A stretch of DNA of 64,000 bases from Pedobacter sp. Leaf41 (GTDB taxonomy: Bacteria; Bacteroidota; Bacteroidia; Sphingobacteriales; Sphingobacteriaceae). Both the position numbers and the translations under genes were made by a program. The stretch lies in contig NZ_LMLE01000001.1 of NCBI RefSeq assembly GCF_001422545.1, forward strand, positions 63,373 to 127,372. The letters are read 5' to 3'. Numbering within the stretch: the first letter of the stretch is position 1; the number at the start of each line of letters is the position of its first letter. The notes below the pieces were generated by a model. That model was not told the origin of the DNA. It was given only the letters and a program-made list of their open reading frames with translations, and did no database searches. Below, piece after piece: positions 1 through 8,767 of the stretch.

Positions 1-20
1 TAGCAGCTCTAATTTTGTCG

Positions 21-90
21 TCATTGCGAGGTACGAAGCAATCCTAATGCATTCGTCTAAGAACGCGTTGATAGGTGTGAGATTGTTTCA
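21..90. repeat. Decayed intergenic hairpin element
   Basis: The stretch begins with GTCATTGCGAGGTACGAAGC and contains GAAGCAATC (38-46) facing GATTGTTTC (82-90), an imperfect inverted repeat next to the 3' end of the aldehyde dehydrogenase gene. Its core GAGGTACGAAGCA is shared, with one difference, by the better preserved hairpin at 21667-21720. It looks like one worn copy of a dispersed non-coding element; the left part of the window edge could hold more of it. Confidence 0.5.
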
Positions 91-108
91 CAACAACAAA
101 CCTCTTAT

Positions 109-1650
109 TTACAAATCGAACTTTATGCCTTGTGCTAATGGTAAAGTATTCGAATAATTAATGGTATTGGTTTGTCGTCTCATGTAAGCTCTCCAAGCAT
201 CAGAACCACTTTCTCTCCCACCACCAGTTTCTTTTTCACCACCAAATGCGCCACCGATTTCGGCTCCAGAAGTGCCAATATTCACATTTGCAATACCACA
301 ATCAGATCCTTTAGCAGATAGAAATTGCTCCGCTTCCCTTAAATTCAAAGTCATGATTGCAGATGATAACCCCTGTGGAACGCCATTTTGTAAAGCAATA
401 GCTTCATCTAAAGTTTTGTATTTAATCAAATATAAAATTGGAGCAAAGGTTTCGTGTTGCACAATTTTAAAATCGTTTTGAATTTCCGCTATGCAAGGTT
501 TCACGTAACATCCGCTACTGTAATGTTCACCTGTTAAAACACCGCCTTCAACCACAAATTTTCCGCCTTCTGCCTTACATTTTTGGATGGAATCGAGGTA
601 AGCCGCAACGGCATCTTGATCAATCAGCGGACCAACGTGGTTGTTCTGATCCAGCGGATCACCGATGCGCAGCTGATCGTATGCTTTAATTAGTTTTTCT
701 TTAAAGGCATCATAAACACTTTCGTGGATAATTAATCTCCTTGTTGATGTGCAACGCTGGCCTGCGGTACCAACGGCTCCAAAAACTGCACCTATTAAGC
801 TCATGTCTAAATCGGCATGTTCTGAAATGATAATGGCATTGTTGCCACCCAATTCCAATAAACTTTTACCTAAACGGGCTCCTACGGCTGCGCCTACCTG
901 TTTTCCCATTCGGGTAGATCCGGTTGCCGAAATTAATGGCACCCTACCGTCATGTGTCATAAGTTCGCCAACAGCTTTATCTCCAATAATTAAGTTGCAA
1001 ACACCCTCAGCAACATCATTCGCTTTAAAAACTTTTGCAATGATATGTTGACAGGCGATGGCCGTTAAAGGCGTTTTTTCCGATGGTTTCCAGATGCAAA
1101 CATTCCCACAAACCAATGCCAAAGCAGCGTTCCATGCCCAAACTGCTACAGGGAAATTAAAAGCAGAAATAATCCCTACAATCCCTAGCGGATGCCATTG
1201 CTCGTACATTCGATGGCTTGGGCGCTCACTGTGCATGGTTAAACCATAAAGCTGACGCGATAAGCCCACAGCAAAATCGCAGATATCAATCATTTCCTGT
1301 ACTTCGCCAAAACCTTCCTGCAAACTTTTTCCCATTTCGTAAGAAACCAGGGTGCCTAAAGCATCTTTGTTTTCTCTCAATGCATCGCCAAACTGACGAA
1401 CAATTTCGCCTCTTTTTGGAGCTGGAATAGTTTTCCAATCATTAAAAGCAATTTGAGCTTTTGCAATAATTGTTTCGTAATCTGTAGCGCTTGCAATTTT
1501 TGTTTCTGCAATAAGTTTACCATCAACCGGCGAGAAGCTTTCTAGTTTTTCAGCGTTCAATTCGCCTCCCCAATTGCTTCCGGTGCTGAAAGCAGCATTG
1601 CTTTCGGTAACACCCAGTTTGTTTAAAATGGATTGAATATCTGTATTCAT
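109..1650 (-). CDS. Aldehyde dehydrogenase, antiquitin (ALDH7) type
   Basis: A 513-residue NAD(P)-dependent aldehyde dehydrogenase, full length for the family and cytosolic (no signal peptide). Visible catalytic features are Asn165 in SAFNFP, Lys188 in WKPSEK, general base Glu266 in LLELGGN and nucleophile Cys300 in GTAGQRC. The pattern resembles ALDH7/antiquitin enzymes, which oxidise alpha-aminoadipate semialdehyde (piperideine-6-carboxylate) in lysine breakdown; that substrate is inferred from family resemblance. It stands alone, divergent from the aminopeptidase gene across 123 bp. The ATG at 1650 is the natural start, with the N-terminal helix typical of the family. Class is certain, exact substrate is not. 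Confidence 0.88.
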   Translation of the reverse strand: MNTDIQSILNKLGVTESNAAFSTGSNWGGELNAEKLESFSPVDGKLIAETKIASATDYETIIAKAQIAFNDWKTIPAPKRGEIVRQFGDALRENKDALGTLVSYEMGKSLQEGFGEVQEMIDICDFAVGLSRQLYGLTMHSERPSHRMYEQWHPLGIVGIISAFNFPVAVWAWNAALALVCGNVCIWKPSEKTPLTAIACQHIIAKVFKANDVAEGVCNLIIGDKAVGELMTHDGRVPLISATGSTRMGKQVGAAVGARLGKSLLELGGNNAIIISEHADLDMSLIGAVFGAVGTAGQRCTSTRRLIIHESVYDAFKEKLIKAYDQLRIGDPLDQNNHVGPLIDQDAVAAYLDSIQKCKAEGGKFVVEGGVLTGEHYSSGCYVKPCIAEIQNDFKIVQHETFAPILYLIKYKTLDEAIALQNGVPQGLSSAIMTLNLREAEQFLSAKGSDCGIANVNIGTSGAEIGGAFGGEKETGGGRESGSDAWRAYMRRQTNTINYSNTLPLAQGIKFDL

Positions 1651-1773
1651 ATATCTAACGATTTACACAAAAAAACAAAAAATTAACATAAAGCAAGTTA
1701 CATTTGGTTGTTTACTTTGTCATAATTCTTAACACATCGCTTTAAACACAACTGACTTATTAAAATATAAAAT

Positions 1774-4284
1774 ATGAATAAAAAAATTTTCGTCTATAGC
1801 GCCATACTGGTTTCTATTTTGGCAGCAAACACCATTTCAGCTCAAGAAAAAACTGTAGATCAATCGGCAAATTTATCTGTTTATCGCGTAACACCTACCA
1901 AAGTGAATGATCTTGTACATACCAAACTCGATGTATCGTTTGATTATGTAAAGAGATACCTGTACGGTAAAGAATGGATAACATTGAAGCCTCATTTCTA
2001 TGCAACCGATTCATTAACCTTAGATGCCCAAGGGATGGACATCAAAACAGTTGCATTGGTAGGAGCGAAAGGAAATACCCCGCTAAAGTATGTTTACGAA
2101 AACAATAAACTGTTTATCACCTTAAACAAAAAATATACAAATGCAGAAAAGTATACTGTTTATATCGCTTATACGGCAAAGCCAGATGAGTTAAAAGTGC
2201 AAGGCAGCGCCGCGATAACCGATGCAAAAGGACTGTATTTCATCAACCCTGATGGTGCAGATAAAACTACACCCATCCAAATCTGGACTCAGGGTGAAAC
2301 GGAGTCTTCATCAGCCTGGTTTCCAACAATTGATAAGCCAGATCAAAAAACCACTCAGGAAATTTCGATGACGGTTCAGTCGAAATATACTACGTTATCC
2401 AATGGAAAATTAATCAGCCAGAAAGCCAATACCAATGGAACCAGAACAGATACCTGGAAAATGGATTTGCCACACTCACCTTATCTGTTTATGATGGCAG
2501 TGGGCGATTTTAAAATCACTAAAGATACTTACAAAGGTAAAGAAGTAAATTATTACCTGGAACCGAAATATGCACCTTTTGCAAAGCAAATTTTTGGTAA
2601 AACACCCACAATGATGAAGTTTTATAGTGATATTTTAGGTGTAGATTATCCATGGAATAAATATGCCCAAGTGGTTGCGAGAGATTATGTATCGGGTGCT
2701 ATGGAAAATACAACCGCTACGTTGCATGGGGAGCATATTCAAAAAACAGATCGTGAGTTATTAGATGGAAACGAAGAAGGTACCATTGCTCACGAACTTT
2801 TTCACCAATGGTTTGGAGATTACGTGACGGCAGAATCATGGTCTAATTTAACTATGAACGAATCTTTTGCCACCTTTGGCGAAATTATCTGGCATGGATA
2901 TGATGAAGGAAAAGATGCGGAAGATAAATCGCGATACGAAAAATTACAGTCGTACATCAGCTCTACTAAGAACGGCGAAAGCCCGATATTAGCTCGTTTT
3001 TATTATAAGGATAAGGAAGACATGTTTGATAATATCAGCTATGCGAAAGGCTCTGTTATTTTGTATGCGATGAAAAATCAAATGGGTGATGCGGCTTTTT
3101 ATAAAGGCTTGAACAAATATTTGACAGCGAATGCGTTCAAAAATGGCGAAACACATCAATTGCGCCTGGCCATGGAAGATATTACAGGCAAAGACTGGAG
3201 CCCATATTTCAACCAATGGTATTATGCCGGCGGTCACCCGATTTTAGCTGTTGATTTTGGATATGAAAACGGAAAAGCAACAATTAAAGTAAAGCAGACA
3301 CAAGATGCTGCAGTACAAACTTTTACTTTACCAGTGAAAGTAAATATTTATGCAGGCGGGCAAAAAATTTCTAAAGAAATTTTGATCAATAGCCGGGAAC
3401 AAACTTTCTCTTTTGAGGTAAGCGCCAAGCCAGATTTAATTGATTTCGATGCCGATAAAATTGTAGTAGGGGAAATTAACGACAACAAAGTTGCAGAGAA
3501 CTATTATTTCCAATATAAAAATGTACCAACTTATGCCAATAGGATTGAGGCTTTGCAGTTTATCATGCAGAGTAAAGCTAAAAGCGGACAGAAAATTTTG
3601 TTGGATGCTTTGAAAGATAAATCAGGAGATTTAAGGGCTTTGAGTATTGAAGGACTGAACTTAGCTGATGCAGAAGTTAAAGCTGCAGCATTACCTTTAT
3701 TACTGCAAATGGCAAAAAGTGATAAAAATACCGAAGCAAGAGCGGCGGCAATTAATAAGTTAGCAGAAACAGGCGATCAAACCTATAAAGCCTTATTGGT
3801 TGATGGTGTTAAAGACAGATCGTACCGCGTGATTGCAGCCTCGGTAGCGGGTTTAACTAAACTTGCGCCACAAGAAGGGTTAACAGCACTTTCCTCTTTA
3901 GATGAAGATACGAAAGACCATATCGCATCATCAATAGCTTCTTTATACATCAACGATCCAAAGGATGAGCATCAAGCATTTTATGATAATATTATGGATA
4001 ATGGCGATAAGAACAAAATTTTTGGCGTCATTGGTCAATATTTTCAGTACTTAAGGGCGAATACCAATCCAAAGGTAACCGAAAAAGGCGTGAAAAGCAT
4101 AAGCAATGCTATTGAGCGATTGAAGCTGCAAAATTATTTAAACAAGCAACTTTCTGGCGCTTACGCGGCAACAGCGCAAGGCAAATCGCAACAGGCCACA
4201 TCAGCTAGTGGCGAGGCAAAATCAAATCTAAATAAGCAAGCCGAAATCTTTAAAAAAGCCGCGGCAGAGTTAGGAAAGGAATAG
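1774..4284 (+). CDS. Secreted M1-family zinc aminopeptidase
   Basis: An 836-residue metallopeptidase expected to remove N-terminal residues from peptides in the periplasm or outside. A signal peptide (about residues 1-23, ending ISAQ) precedes an N-terminal beta domain. The substrate-binding GAMEN motif is at 308-312, the zinc motif HELFH at 340-344 and the third ligand Glu363 in MNESFATFGE, the exact HEXXH-X18-E spacing of M1 enzymes. The C-terminal 300 residues are helical and repeat-like (HEAT/ARM-type), and the tail is Gln/Ala/Lys-rich. It is a single-gene unit closed by the strong terminator at 4292-4326. Confidence 0.93.
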   Translation: MNKKIFVYSAILVSILAANTISAQEKTVDQSANLSVYRVTPTKVNDLVHTKLDVSFDYVKRYLYGKEWITLKPHFYATDSLTLDAQGMDIKTVALVGAKGNTPLKYVYENNKLFITLNKKYTNAEKYTVYIAYTAKPDELKVQGSAAITDAKGLYFINPDGADKTTPIQIWTQGETESSSAWFPTIDKPDQKTTQEISMTVQSKYTTLSNGKLISQKANTNGTRTDTWKMDLPHSPYLFMMAVGDFKITKDTYKGKEVNYYLEPKYAPFAKQIFGKTPTMMKFYSDILGVDYPWNKYAQVVARDYVSGAMENTTATLHGEHIQKTDRELLDGNEEGTIAHELFHQWFGDYVTAESWSNLTMNESFATFGEIIWHGYDEGKDAEDKSRYEKLQSYISSTKNGESPILARFYYKDKEDMFDNISYAKGSVILYAMKNQMGDAAFYKGLNKYLTANAFKNGETHQLRLAMEDITGKDWSPYFNQWYYAGGHPILAVDFGYENGKATIKVKQTQDAAVQTFTLPVKVNIYAGGQKISKEILINSREQTFSFEVSAKPDLIDFDADKIVVGEINDNKVAENYYFQYKNVPTYANRIEALQFIMQSKAKSGQKILLDALKDKSGDLRALSIEGLNLADAEVKAAALPLLLQMAKSDKNTEARAAAINKLAETGDQTYKALLVDGVKDRSYRVIAASVAGLTKLAPQEGLTALSSLDEDTKDHIASSIASLYINDPKDEHQAFYDNIMDNGDKNKIFGVIGQYFQYLRANTNPKVTEKGVKSISNAIERLKLQNYLNKQLSGAYAATAQGKSQQATSASGEAKSNLNKQAEIFKKAAAELGKE

Positions 4285-4291
4285 CTTAAAA

Positions 4292-4326
4292 AGAAGCTCT
4301 GCAAAAATCTGCAGAGCTTCTTTTTT
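4292..4326. terminator. Bidirectional rho-independent terminator
   Basis: A perfect 12-bp stem, AGAAGCTCTGCA against TGCAGAGCTTCT, with a 6-nt loop. It has a T run on the right and an A run on the left, so it can stop both the aminopeptidase transcript and leftward transcripts from the pseudogene at 4331-4803. Confidence 0.9.
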
Positions 4327-4330
4327 ATGA

Positions 4331-4803
4331 TCATGATTCGGAAATCACTCCGATTTTGCAGGTATCTTTTCTCCTTGTATCAATCAGATAAACAATTTGC
4401 CAACCTTTATCGCCTTTTACCAACTGAAACGAATTGACTCCGCAATGGCTAAACTTTTCATCAACATAAAAACCATAATCGGTCCAAACAGAAGCCATGG
4501 ACCATCTATTAATATTTTGGTAAACACTATTCGCTAATCGAATTTTTCTTTGTGAGGGCAGCCAATAAATTTGATAAAGCCATCTAATTTCTCTGTTGGG
4601 GCCGATGTAATGCTGTTTTTATTCACAACGGTTTGCATCATACAATCTTTTGCAAAAGCCGATCTGGCCAAGGTGCTGTCACCATTTTTCATTCCGGTAA
4701 ACAAATTATTTACAGTTTGTTTAATCGCATTTTCATCGCTTTGAGCAAATGCACTCGTGCATATAAAACTCAATAAAACTGCTAAAAAGGCGTACCTTTT
4801 CAT
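4331..4803 (-). pseudogene. Broken NTF2-like (lumazine-binding-like) secreted protein
   Basis: The intact-looking front part encodes 89 residues with a signal peptide (ending AFAQ) and an NTF2-like start (IKQTVNNLFTGMKNGDS). It ends at TAG (4534-4536) after PHKEKFD. Reading through in the same frame gives RIVFTKILIDGP, and after a one-base slip near 4498-4502 the next frame gives MASVWTDYGFYV and FSHCGVNSFQLVKGD up to YLIDTRRKDTC and a TGA at 4331-4333. The joined product has the layout of a small family often annotated as putative lumazine-binding or nuclear transport factor 2-like. Two independent lesions, a nonsense codon where an acidic residue is expected and a frameshift, argue for real decay rather than one sequencing error. 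Confidence 0.8.
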
Positions 4804-5024
4804 GACTTCTCGATTACGTTAGTCCCGTAAATTTATATTATTTTTGTGAAAGAAGGGAAAAGGAACCGCGATGTTGATAAAAGGAATTCATTATTCACAC
4901 ATCTTAATCACACTTAATAAGCTTTATTTTCAGCTATTTACGCTTGTTTTAACATTTGATGTTAATAATTATTTATCAAATCGATAATTAAAATCAGTAA
5001 AATTATAATGTGTTTTTCTGCGAA

Positions 5025-5041
5025 TTGGCACGGTTCTTTAA
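5025..5041 (+). promoter_or_regulatory. Possible sigma-54 type promoter
   Basis: TTGGCACG, a perfect -24 element, is followed after four bases (GTTC) by TTTAA at the -12 position, where TTGCW is expected. Spacing matches RpoN promoters exactly, but the -12 box is degenerate. The predicted start site would lie only a few bases before the ATG at 5054, so the mRNA would have almost no leader. Confidence 0.35.
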
Positions 5042-5053
5042 TAGTTATTAAAT

Positions 5054-6457
5054 ATGGAAGAAGAATTTTTTTTTGAATCCAACGAAGACGCACAACGCTC
5101 TGTAGAACGTTATGAAGAAATGCTCCGCAACCAGGATCAGTATTTCTTCGATGCGGGTGCTTTCGAATATATTGTAGATTTTTACATCGAAAAAAACGAT
5201 CCGGTTAAGGCTTTGCAGGTAGTTGAGTTTGCAATTAGCCAACATCCTTATGCAACCGTTTTTTTGATTAAACAGGCACACTTATACATTTTAACCAACA
5301 ATAATGAGCAGGCATTTATCTCTTTACAGAAAGCCGAATTATTAGAGCCATCAGAACCTGATATTTATTTGCTTCGTGGTAATATTTTCCAAAATACCGA
5401 GCGTTTTAGCGAGGCTTTGGAAAACTACGAAAAAGCATTACTCCTTGCTGAAAGTACAGACGAAATTCTGTTGCAAATTGCATATGTACACCAGAGCATG
5501 GGCGATTATGAAAGTGCAATCACCTACATTAAGTTAAGTTTGGAGCAAAATATGGAAAACCAGGATGGCCTGTACGAGCTGGCTTTCTGTTATGATGTGC
5601 TTGATAAACAAGAAGAAAGCATTAAGTTTTATCAGCAGTACATTGATACCGATCCTTACTCTTATGCCGCCTGGTATAATTTGGGGAACAGTTTTCATAA
5701 ACTAAACCTTTTTGAAAAAGCAATTGATGCTTATGATTATGCGATCTTAATTAAAGAAGATTTTAGTTCGGCTTATTTTAACAAAGGAAACGCATTAGTG
5801 CAGTTGGATAAATACGATGAGGCTATTGAAGTGTACAAGCAGACCTTTGAGTATGAGCAGCCCAACGCAGATACTTATTGTGCCATCGGAGAATGCTATG
5901 AAAAGCTCGAAAAGATGGATGAGGCCCGTTCTTATTACAAAAAATCGGTAAAAATGGATCCGAAAATGGCCGATGCCTGGTTCGGTATAGGGGTTACTTT
6001 AAACCATGAAGAGCGTTATTTCGAGTCGCTTCATTTTTATAAAAAAGCAATTGATTTGGAAGCTGAAAATGCCGATTTCTGGTTTGCAATGGCTGATGCC
6101 TATTACAAGCTCGGCCAAATAGAAGAATCGATAGTCGCTTACGAAAAGGTATTGGAATACAATCCACTTGATATTGAGGCGTGGTTGGATTTTAGTACAG
6201 TGCTTTATGAGCAGGGAAAATTGCTTGAGGCATCGGAAACAATGGCCGAAGCAATAAAAAATAATCCCGAAGCTGCAGAATTATATTACCGGATGGTGGC
6301 ATATCTTTTTGCCATTGGAAATTATGCAGATGCACTAGGTTATCTGGAAACTGCTTTAACAACCGATCCTGATAAGCATTATATTTTGTTTGAATACTTG
6401 CCGCAGTTACAGGATAACAGCGCCATTATCAACGTGATAAACCGATATATCAGGTAA
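5054..6457 (+). CDS. Tetratricopeptide repeat protein
   Basis: A 467-residue protein made almost wholly of TPR units (for example YAAWYNLGNSFHKLNLFEKA and ADAWFGIGVTLNHEERYFES), at least ten repeats in series. There is no signal peptide or membrane segment, so it is likely a cytosolic scaffold. The first 30 residues are strongly acidic and aromatic (MEEEFFFESNED). It leads a rightward run with phosphosulfolactate synthase, aroE and gldD, but a 60-bp gap and a possible start site before the next gene mean co-transcription is unproven. TPRs mediate protein contacts; the partner cannot be read from the sequence. The unusual feature is the sigma-54-like site just upstream. Confidence 0.85.
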   Translation: MEEEFFFESNEDAQRSVERYEEMLRNQDQYFFDAGAFEYIVDFYIEKNDPVKALQVVEFAISQHPYATVFLIKQAHLYILTNNNEQAFISLQKAELLEPSEPDIYLLRGNIFQNTERFSEALENYEKALLLAESTDEILLQIAYVHQSMGDYESAITYIKLSLEQNMENQDGLYELAFCYDVLDKQEESIKFYQQYIDTDPYSYAAWYNLGNSFHKLNLFEKAIDAYDYAILIKEDFSSAYFNKGNALVQLDKYDEAIEVYKQTFEYEQPNADTYCAIGECYEKLEKMDEARSYYKKSVKMDPKMADAWFGIGVTLNHEERYFESLHFYKKAIDLEAENADFWFAMADAYYKLGQIEESIVAYEKVLEYNPLDIEAWLDFSTVLYEQGKLLEASETMAEAIKNNPEAAELYYRMVAYLFAIGNYADALGYLETALTTDPDKHYILFEYLPQLQDNSAIINVINRYIR

Positions 6458-6517
6458 CAGTCTTGTGAGAAAAATTTAACAAATAAATCTGAAAATTTTT
6501 TTCACTTTTGTACGCAT

Positions 6518-7285
6518 ATGAATTACCCATTATTAAACGTTCCTGAACGTCCGTCTAAACCTCGCCAAAGCGGCTATACAATGGTTATGGATAAGGGATT
6601 AAGCCTTCGTCAGGTAGAAGATTTTATAGAAGTTGCCGGCGTTTATACAGACATCGTAAAATTAGGTTGGGCTACATCACACGTTACACCAAACCTTAAA
6701 GAGAAATTAGCTTTATATAAAAGTGCAGGCATTCCAACTTATTTTGGTGGAACGCTTTTCGAAGCCTTTATTATTCGTAATCAATTTGAAGATTATCAGC
6801 GCATTTTAGACCAATATGGGATGGAATATGCAGAGGTTTCGGATGGATCAATCGAAATTGAACATGATTTGAAGTGCGGTTATATCAGGGAATTATCAAA
6901 ACAGGTAACTGTAATTTCTGAAGTCGGAAGTAAAGATGCAGCAAAAATTTTCGCTCCATATAAATGGATTAAATTAATGCAGGCAGAAATTCAGGCGGGA
7001 TCTTGGAAAGTAATTGCAGAGGCTCGCGAAGGCGGTAATGTTGGTATTTATCGCGGAAGTGGTGAAGTTAGGGAAGGTTTGGTTGATGAAATATTAACTC
7101 AAATTCCGGAAGAAACCATCATTTGGGAAGCACCACAAAAAGAACAACAGGTTTGGTTTATCAAATTAATCGGAACAAATGTAAACTTGGGCAATATCGC
7201 CCCGGCAGAAGTTATTCCTTTGGAAACTATTCGTTTAGGCTTGCGTGGAGATACTTTTGATTACTTCCTCAACCAAACTAAATAA
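6518..7285 (+). CDS. comA: Phosphosulfolactate synthase (ComA family)
   Basis: A 255-residue protein of the ComA family, which joins sulfite to phosphoenolpyruvate to give (2R)-phosphosulfolactate. Recognisable stretches are the basic N-terminus ERPSKPRQSGYTMVMDKGLS, DIVKLGWATSHV, YFGGTLFEAF, the acidic EVSDGSIEI and AEAREGGNVGIY, consistent with a TIM-barrel enzyme; length is normal. In methanogens the product goes to coenzyme M. In Bacteroidota a different use is likely, and supply of sulfolactate or cysteate for sulfonolipids is an inference. It lies between a TPR gene and aroE and is closed by a hairpin at 7303-7349. Confidence 0.85.
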   Translation: MNYPLLNVPERPSKPRQSGYTMVMDKGLSLRQVEDFIEVAGVYTDIVKLGWATSHVTPNLKEKLALYKSAGIPTYFGGTLFEAFIIRNQFEDYQRILDQYGMEYAEVSDGSIEIEHDLKCGYIRELSKQVTVISEVGSKDAAKIFAPYKWIKLMQAEIQAGSWKVIAEAREGGNVGIYRGSGEVREGLVDEILTQIPEETIIWEAPQKEQQVWFIKLIGTNVNLGNIAPAEVIPLETIRLGLRGDTFDYFLNQTK

Positions 7286-7302
7286 TCTATATCGTTACTA
7301 TC

Positions 7303-7349
7303 AATCAAAAAGCAATCTTATTGAACGATCAATGGGTTGCTTTTTGATT
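7303..7349 (+). terminator. Hairpin after comA
   Basis: A 13-bp inverted repeat, AATCAAAAAGCAA with TTGCTTTTTGATT, around a 21-nt loop. The right arm contains a T5 run but no separate T tract follows, so termination may be partial and aroE could be reached by read-through. Confidence 0.5.
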
Positions 7350-7369
7350 AGCATAATGCATCATTGCTT

Positions 7370-8113
7370 ATGAAAACCTACGGCTTAATTGGATTTCCAT
7401 TATCCCATTCCTTTTCAAAAAAGTTTTTTACCGAAAAGTTTGCTAATGAAAAGATTGCCAATCATCAGTATGAACTTTTTCCCATAGAGGATATAAAATC
7501 TTTAGCTGACTTGCTCGCCGAAAATCAGTCGCTTTGCGGATTAAACGTTACTATACCTCACAAAGTTAGTGTATTGCCATTTTTAAATGAGATTGAAGAG
7601 GCTGCAGAAAAGATAGGAGCTGTAAATTGTATCTGTATTAAAAGATTTGCAGGCGAAACCTATTTAAAGGGTTTCAACACAGATGCCTATGGCTTTCAGA
7701 AATCACTGGAACCTCTTTTAACCAACCATCACCGTAAAGCATTAATTTTTGGCGATGGCGGTGCCGCAAAGGCCGTTAAGTATGTTTTGGAGAAATTAAG
7801 TATTGAATACAACATAGTGGTTCGCAAACCTGTTGAAGGCACAATTTTATATTCAGAAATTACGGCAGAGATTTTAAAGTCGCATAAATTGCTCATCAAT
7901 ACCACCCCCTTGGGCATGTCGCCAAATACAGATAGCTTTCCCGATATCGATTATACTCAACTTGGTACTGATCATTTGGCTTATGATCTGGTTTATAATC
8001 CTTTAGAAACTGCATTTTTGGCAAAAGCTGCGACACAGGGCGCTCAAATAAAGAACGGACTGGAAATGCTATACAAACAGGCAGAAAAAGCCTGGGCTAT
8101 TTGGAATAAATAG
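7370..8113 (+). CDS. aroE: Shikimate dehydrogenase
   Basis: An enzyme of 247 residues that reduces 3-dehydroshikimate with NADPH in aromatic amino acid synthesis. The N-terminal substrate domain has GFPLSHSFS, which binds shikimate, and NVTIPHK with catalytic Lys65; the paired Asp is in GFNTDAYGF. The Rossmann part shows FGDGGAAKAV and NTTPLGMSP. The ATG at 7370 was chosen over the in-frame TTG two codons earlier because MKTYGLIG is the normal AroE start. At about 250 residues it is slightly shorter than E. coli AroE, usual for Bacteroidota. Whether it shares a transcript with comA depends on the hairpin between them. Confidence 0.94.
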   Translation: MKTYGLIGFPLSHSFSKKFFTEKFANEKIANHQYELFPIEDIKSLADLLAENQSLCGLNVTIPHKVSVLPFLNEIEEAAEKIGAVNCICIKRFAGETYLKGFNTDAYGFQKSLEPLLTNHHRKALIFGDGGAAKAVKYVLEKLSIEYNIVVRKPVEGTILYSEITAEILKSHKLLINTTPLGMSPNTDSFPDIDYTQLGTDHLAYDLVYNPLETAFLAKAATQGAQIKNGLEMLYKQAEKAWAIWNK

Positions 8114-8173
8114 TTTAACTTATCCCTGTTGTCAATTGTTTTTATCTAGGGAAGCAAAATATTCCAGAATGTT

Positions 8174-8761
8174 ATGAAATTCAAACCCTTAATACTTATT
8201 GCATTCATTGTAGCCTTGGCCTGTTTTGCTTGTAAAAACAATGATTATAGTCCGAAACCAAAGGGCTACTTTCGGATTGAATTCCCAAAGAAAGCGTATA
8301 CAGAATTTAACAAGCCTGTTCCCTATCAATTTAAATTTCCTGTCTACGCAACTCTGGAGAAGGATCAAAGTAGAGATGCTAGGGCGAATTGGTACAACTT
8401 ACACTTTAAGCAATTTAATGGCTACCTGCACCTCACCTATTACGATGTTTCTGGTAAAGGGGAATACAACCAGATGGTTGAAGATGCCAGAAAATTGGCT
8501 TTTAAACATACCATTAAAGCGAGCGCCATCGATCAGCGAATCATCAATTATCCGAAACAAAAGGTCTACGGTATTTATTATGCCATAGAAGGTAATACCG
8601 CTTCATCTGTTCAGTTTTTTTTAACTGATAGCGCCAAACATTATTTCAGAGGCGCTCTATATTTTAACGAGCGACCACAATTTGATTCAATTGCACCGGT
8701 GGTGAAATTTATTAAGACGGATATCGACACCTTGATCTCTACGTTTAGATGGAAAAATTAA
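8174..8761 (+). CDS. gldD: Gliding motility lipoprotein GldD
   Basis: A 195-residue lipoprotein of the GldD family, needed for gliding and type IX secretion in Flavobacterium. The signal peptide ends in a lipobox with Cys20 (ACFACKNND), and the mature part begins with the family hallmark YSPKPKGYFRIEFPKKAY. Later conserved stretches are NWYNLHFKQF and YFRGALYFN. It is expected to be attached to a membrane on the periplasmic side. It follows aroE by 60 bp and is six bases from the next gene, so it is probably co-transcribed with the hydrolase. SprA, another part of the same machinery, is encoded at 41-48 kb. Confidence 0.93.
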   Translation: MKFKPLILIAFIVALACFACKNNDYSPKPKGYFRIEFPKKAYTEFNKPVPYQFKFPVYATLEKDQSRDARANWYNLHFKQFNGYLHLTYYDVSGKGEYNQMVEDARKLAFKHTIKASAIDQRIINYPKQKVYGIYYAIEGNTASSVQFFLTDSAKHYFRGALYFNERPQFDSIAPVVKFIKTDIDTLISTFRWKN

Positions 8762-8767
8762 AACTTT

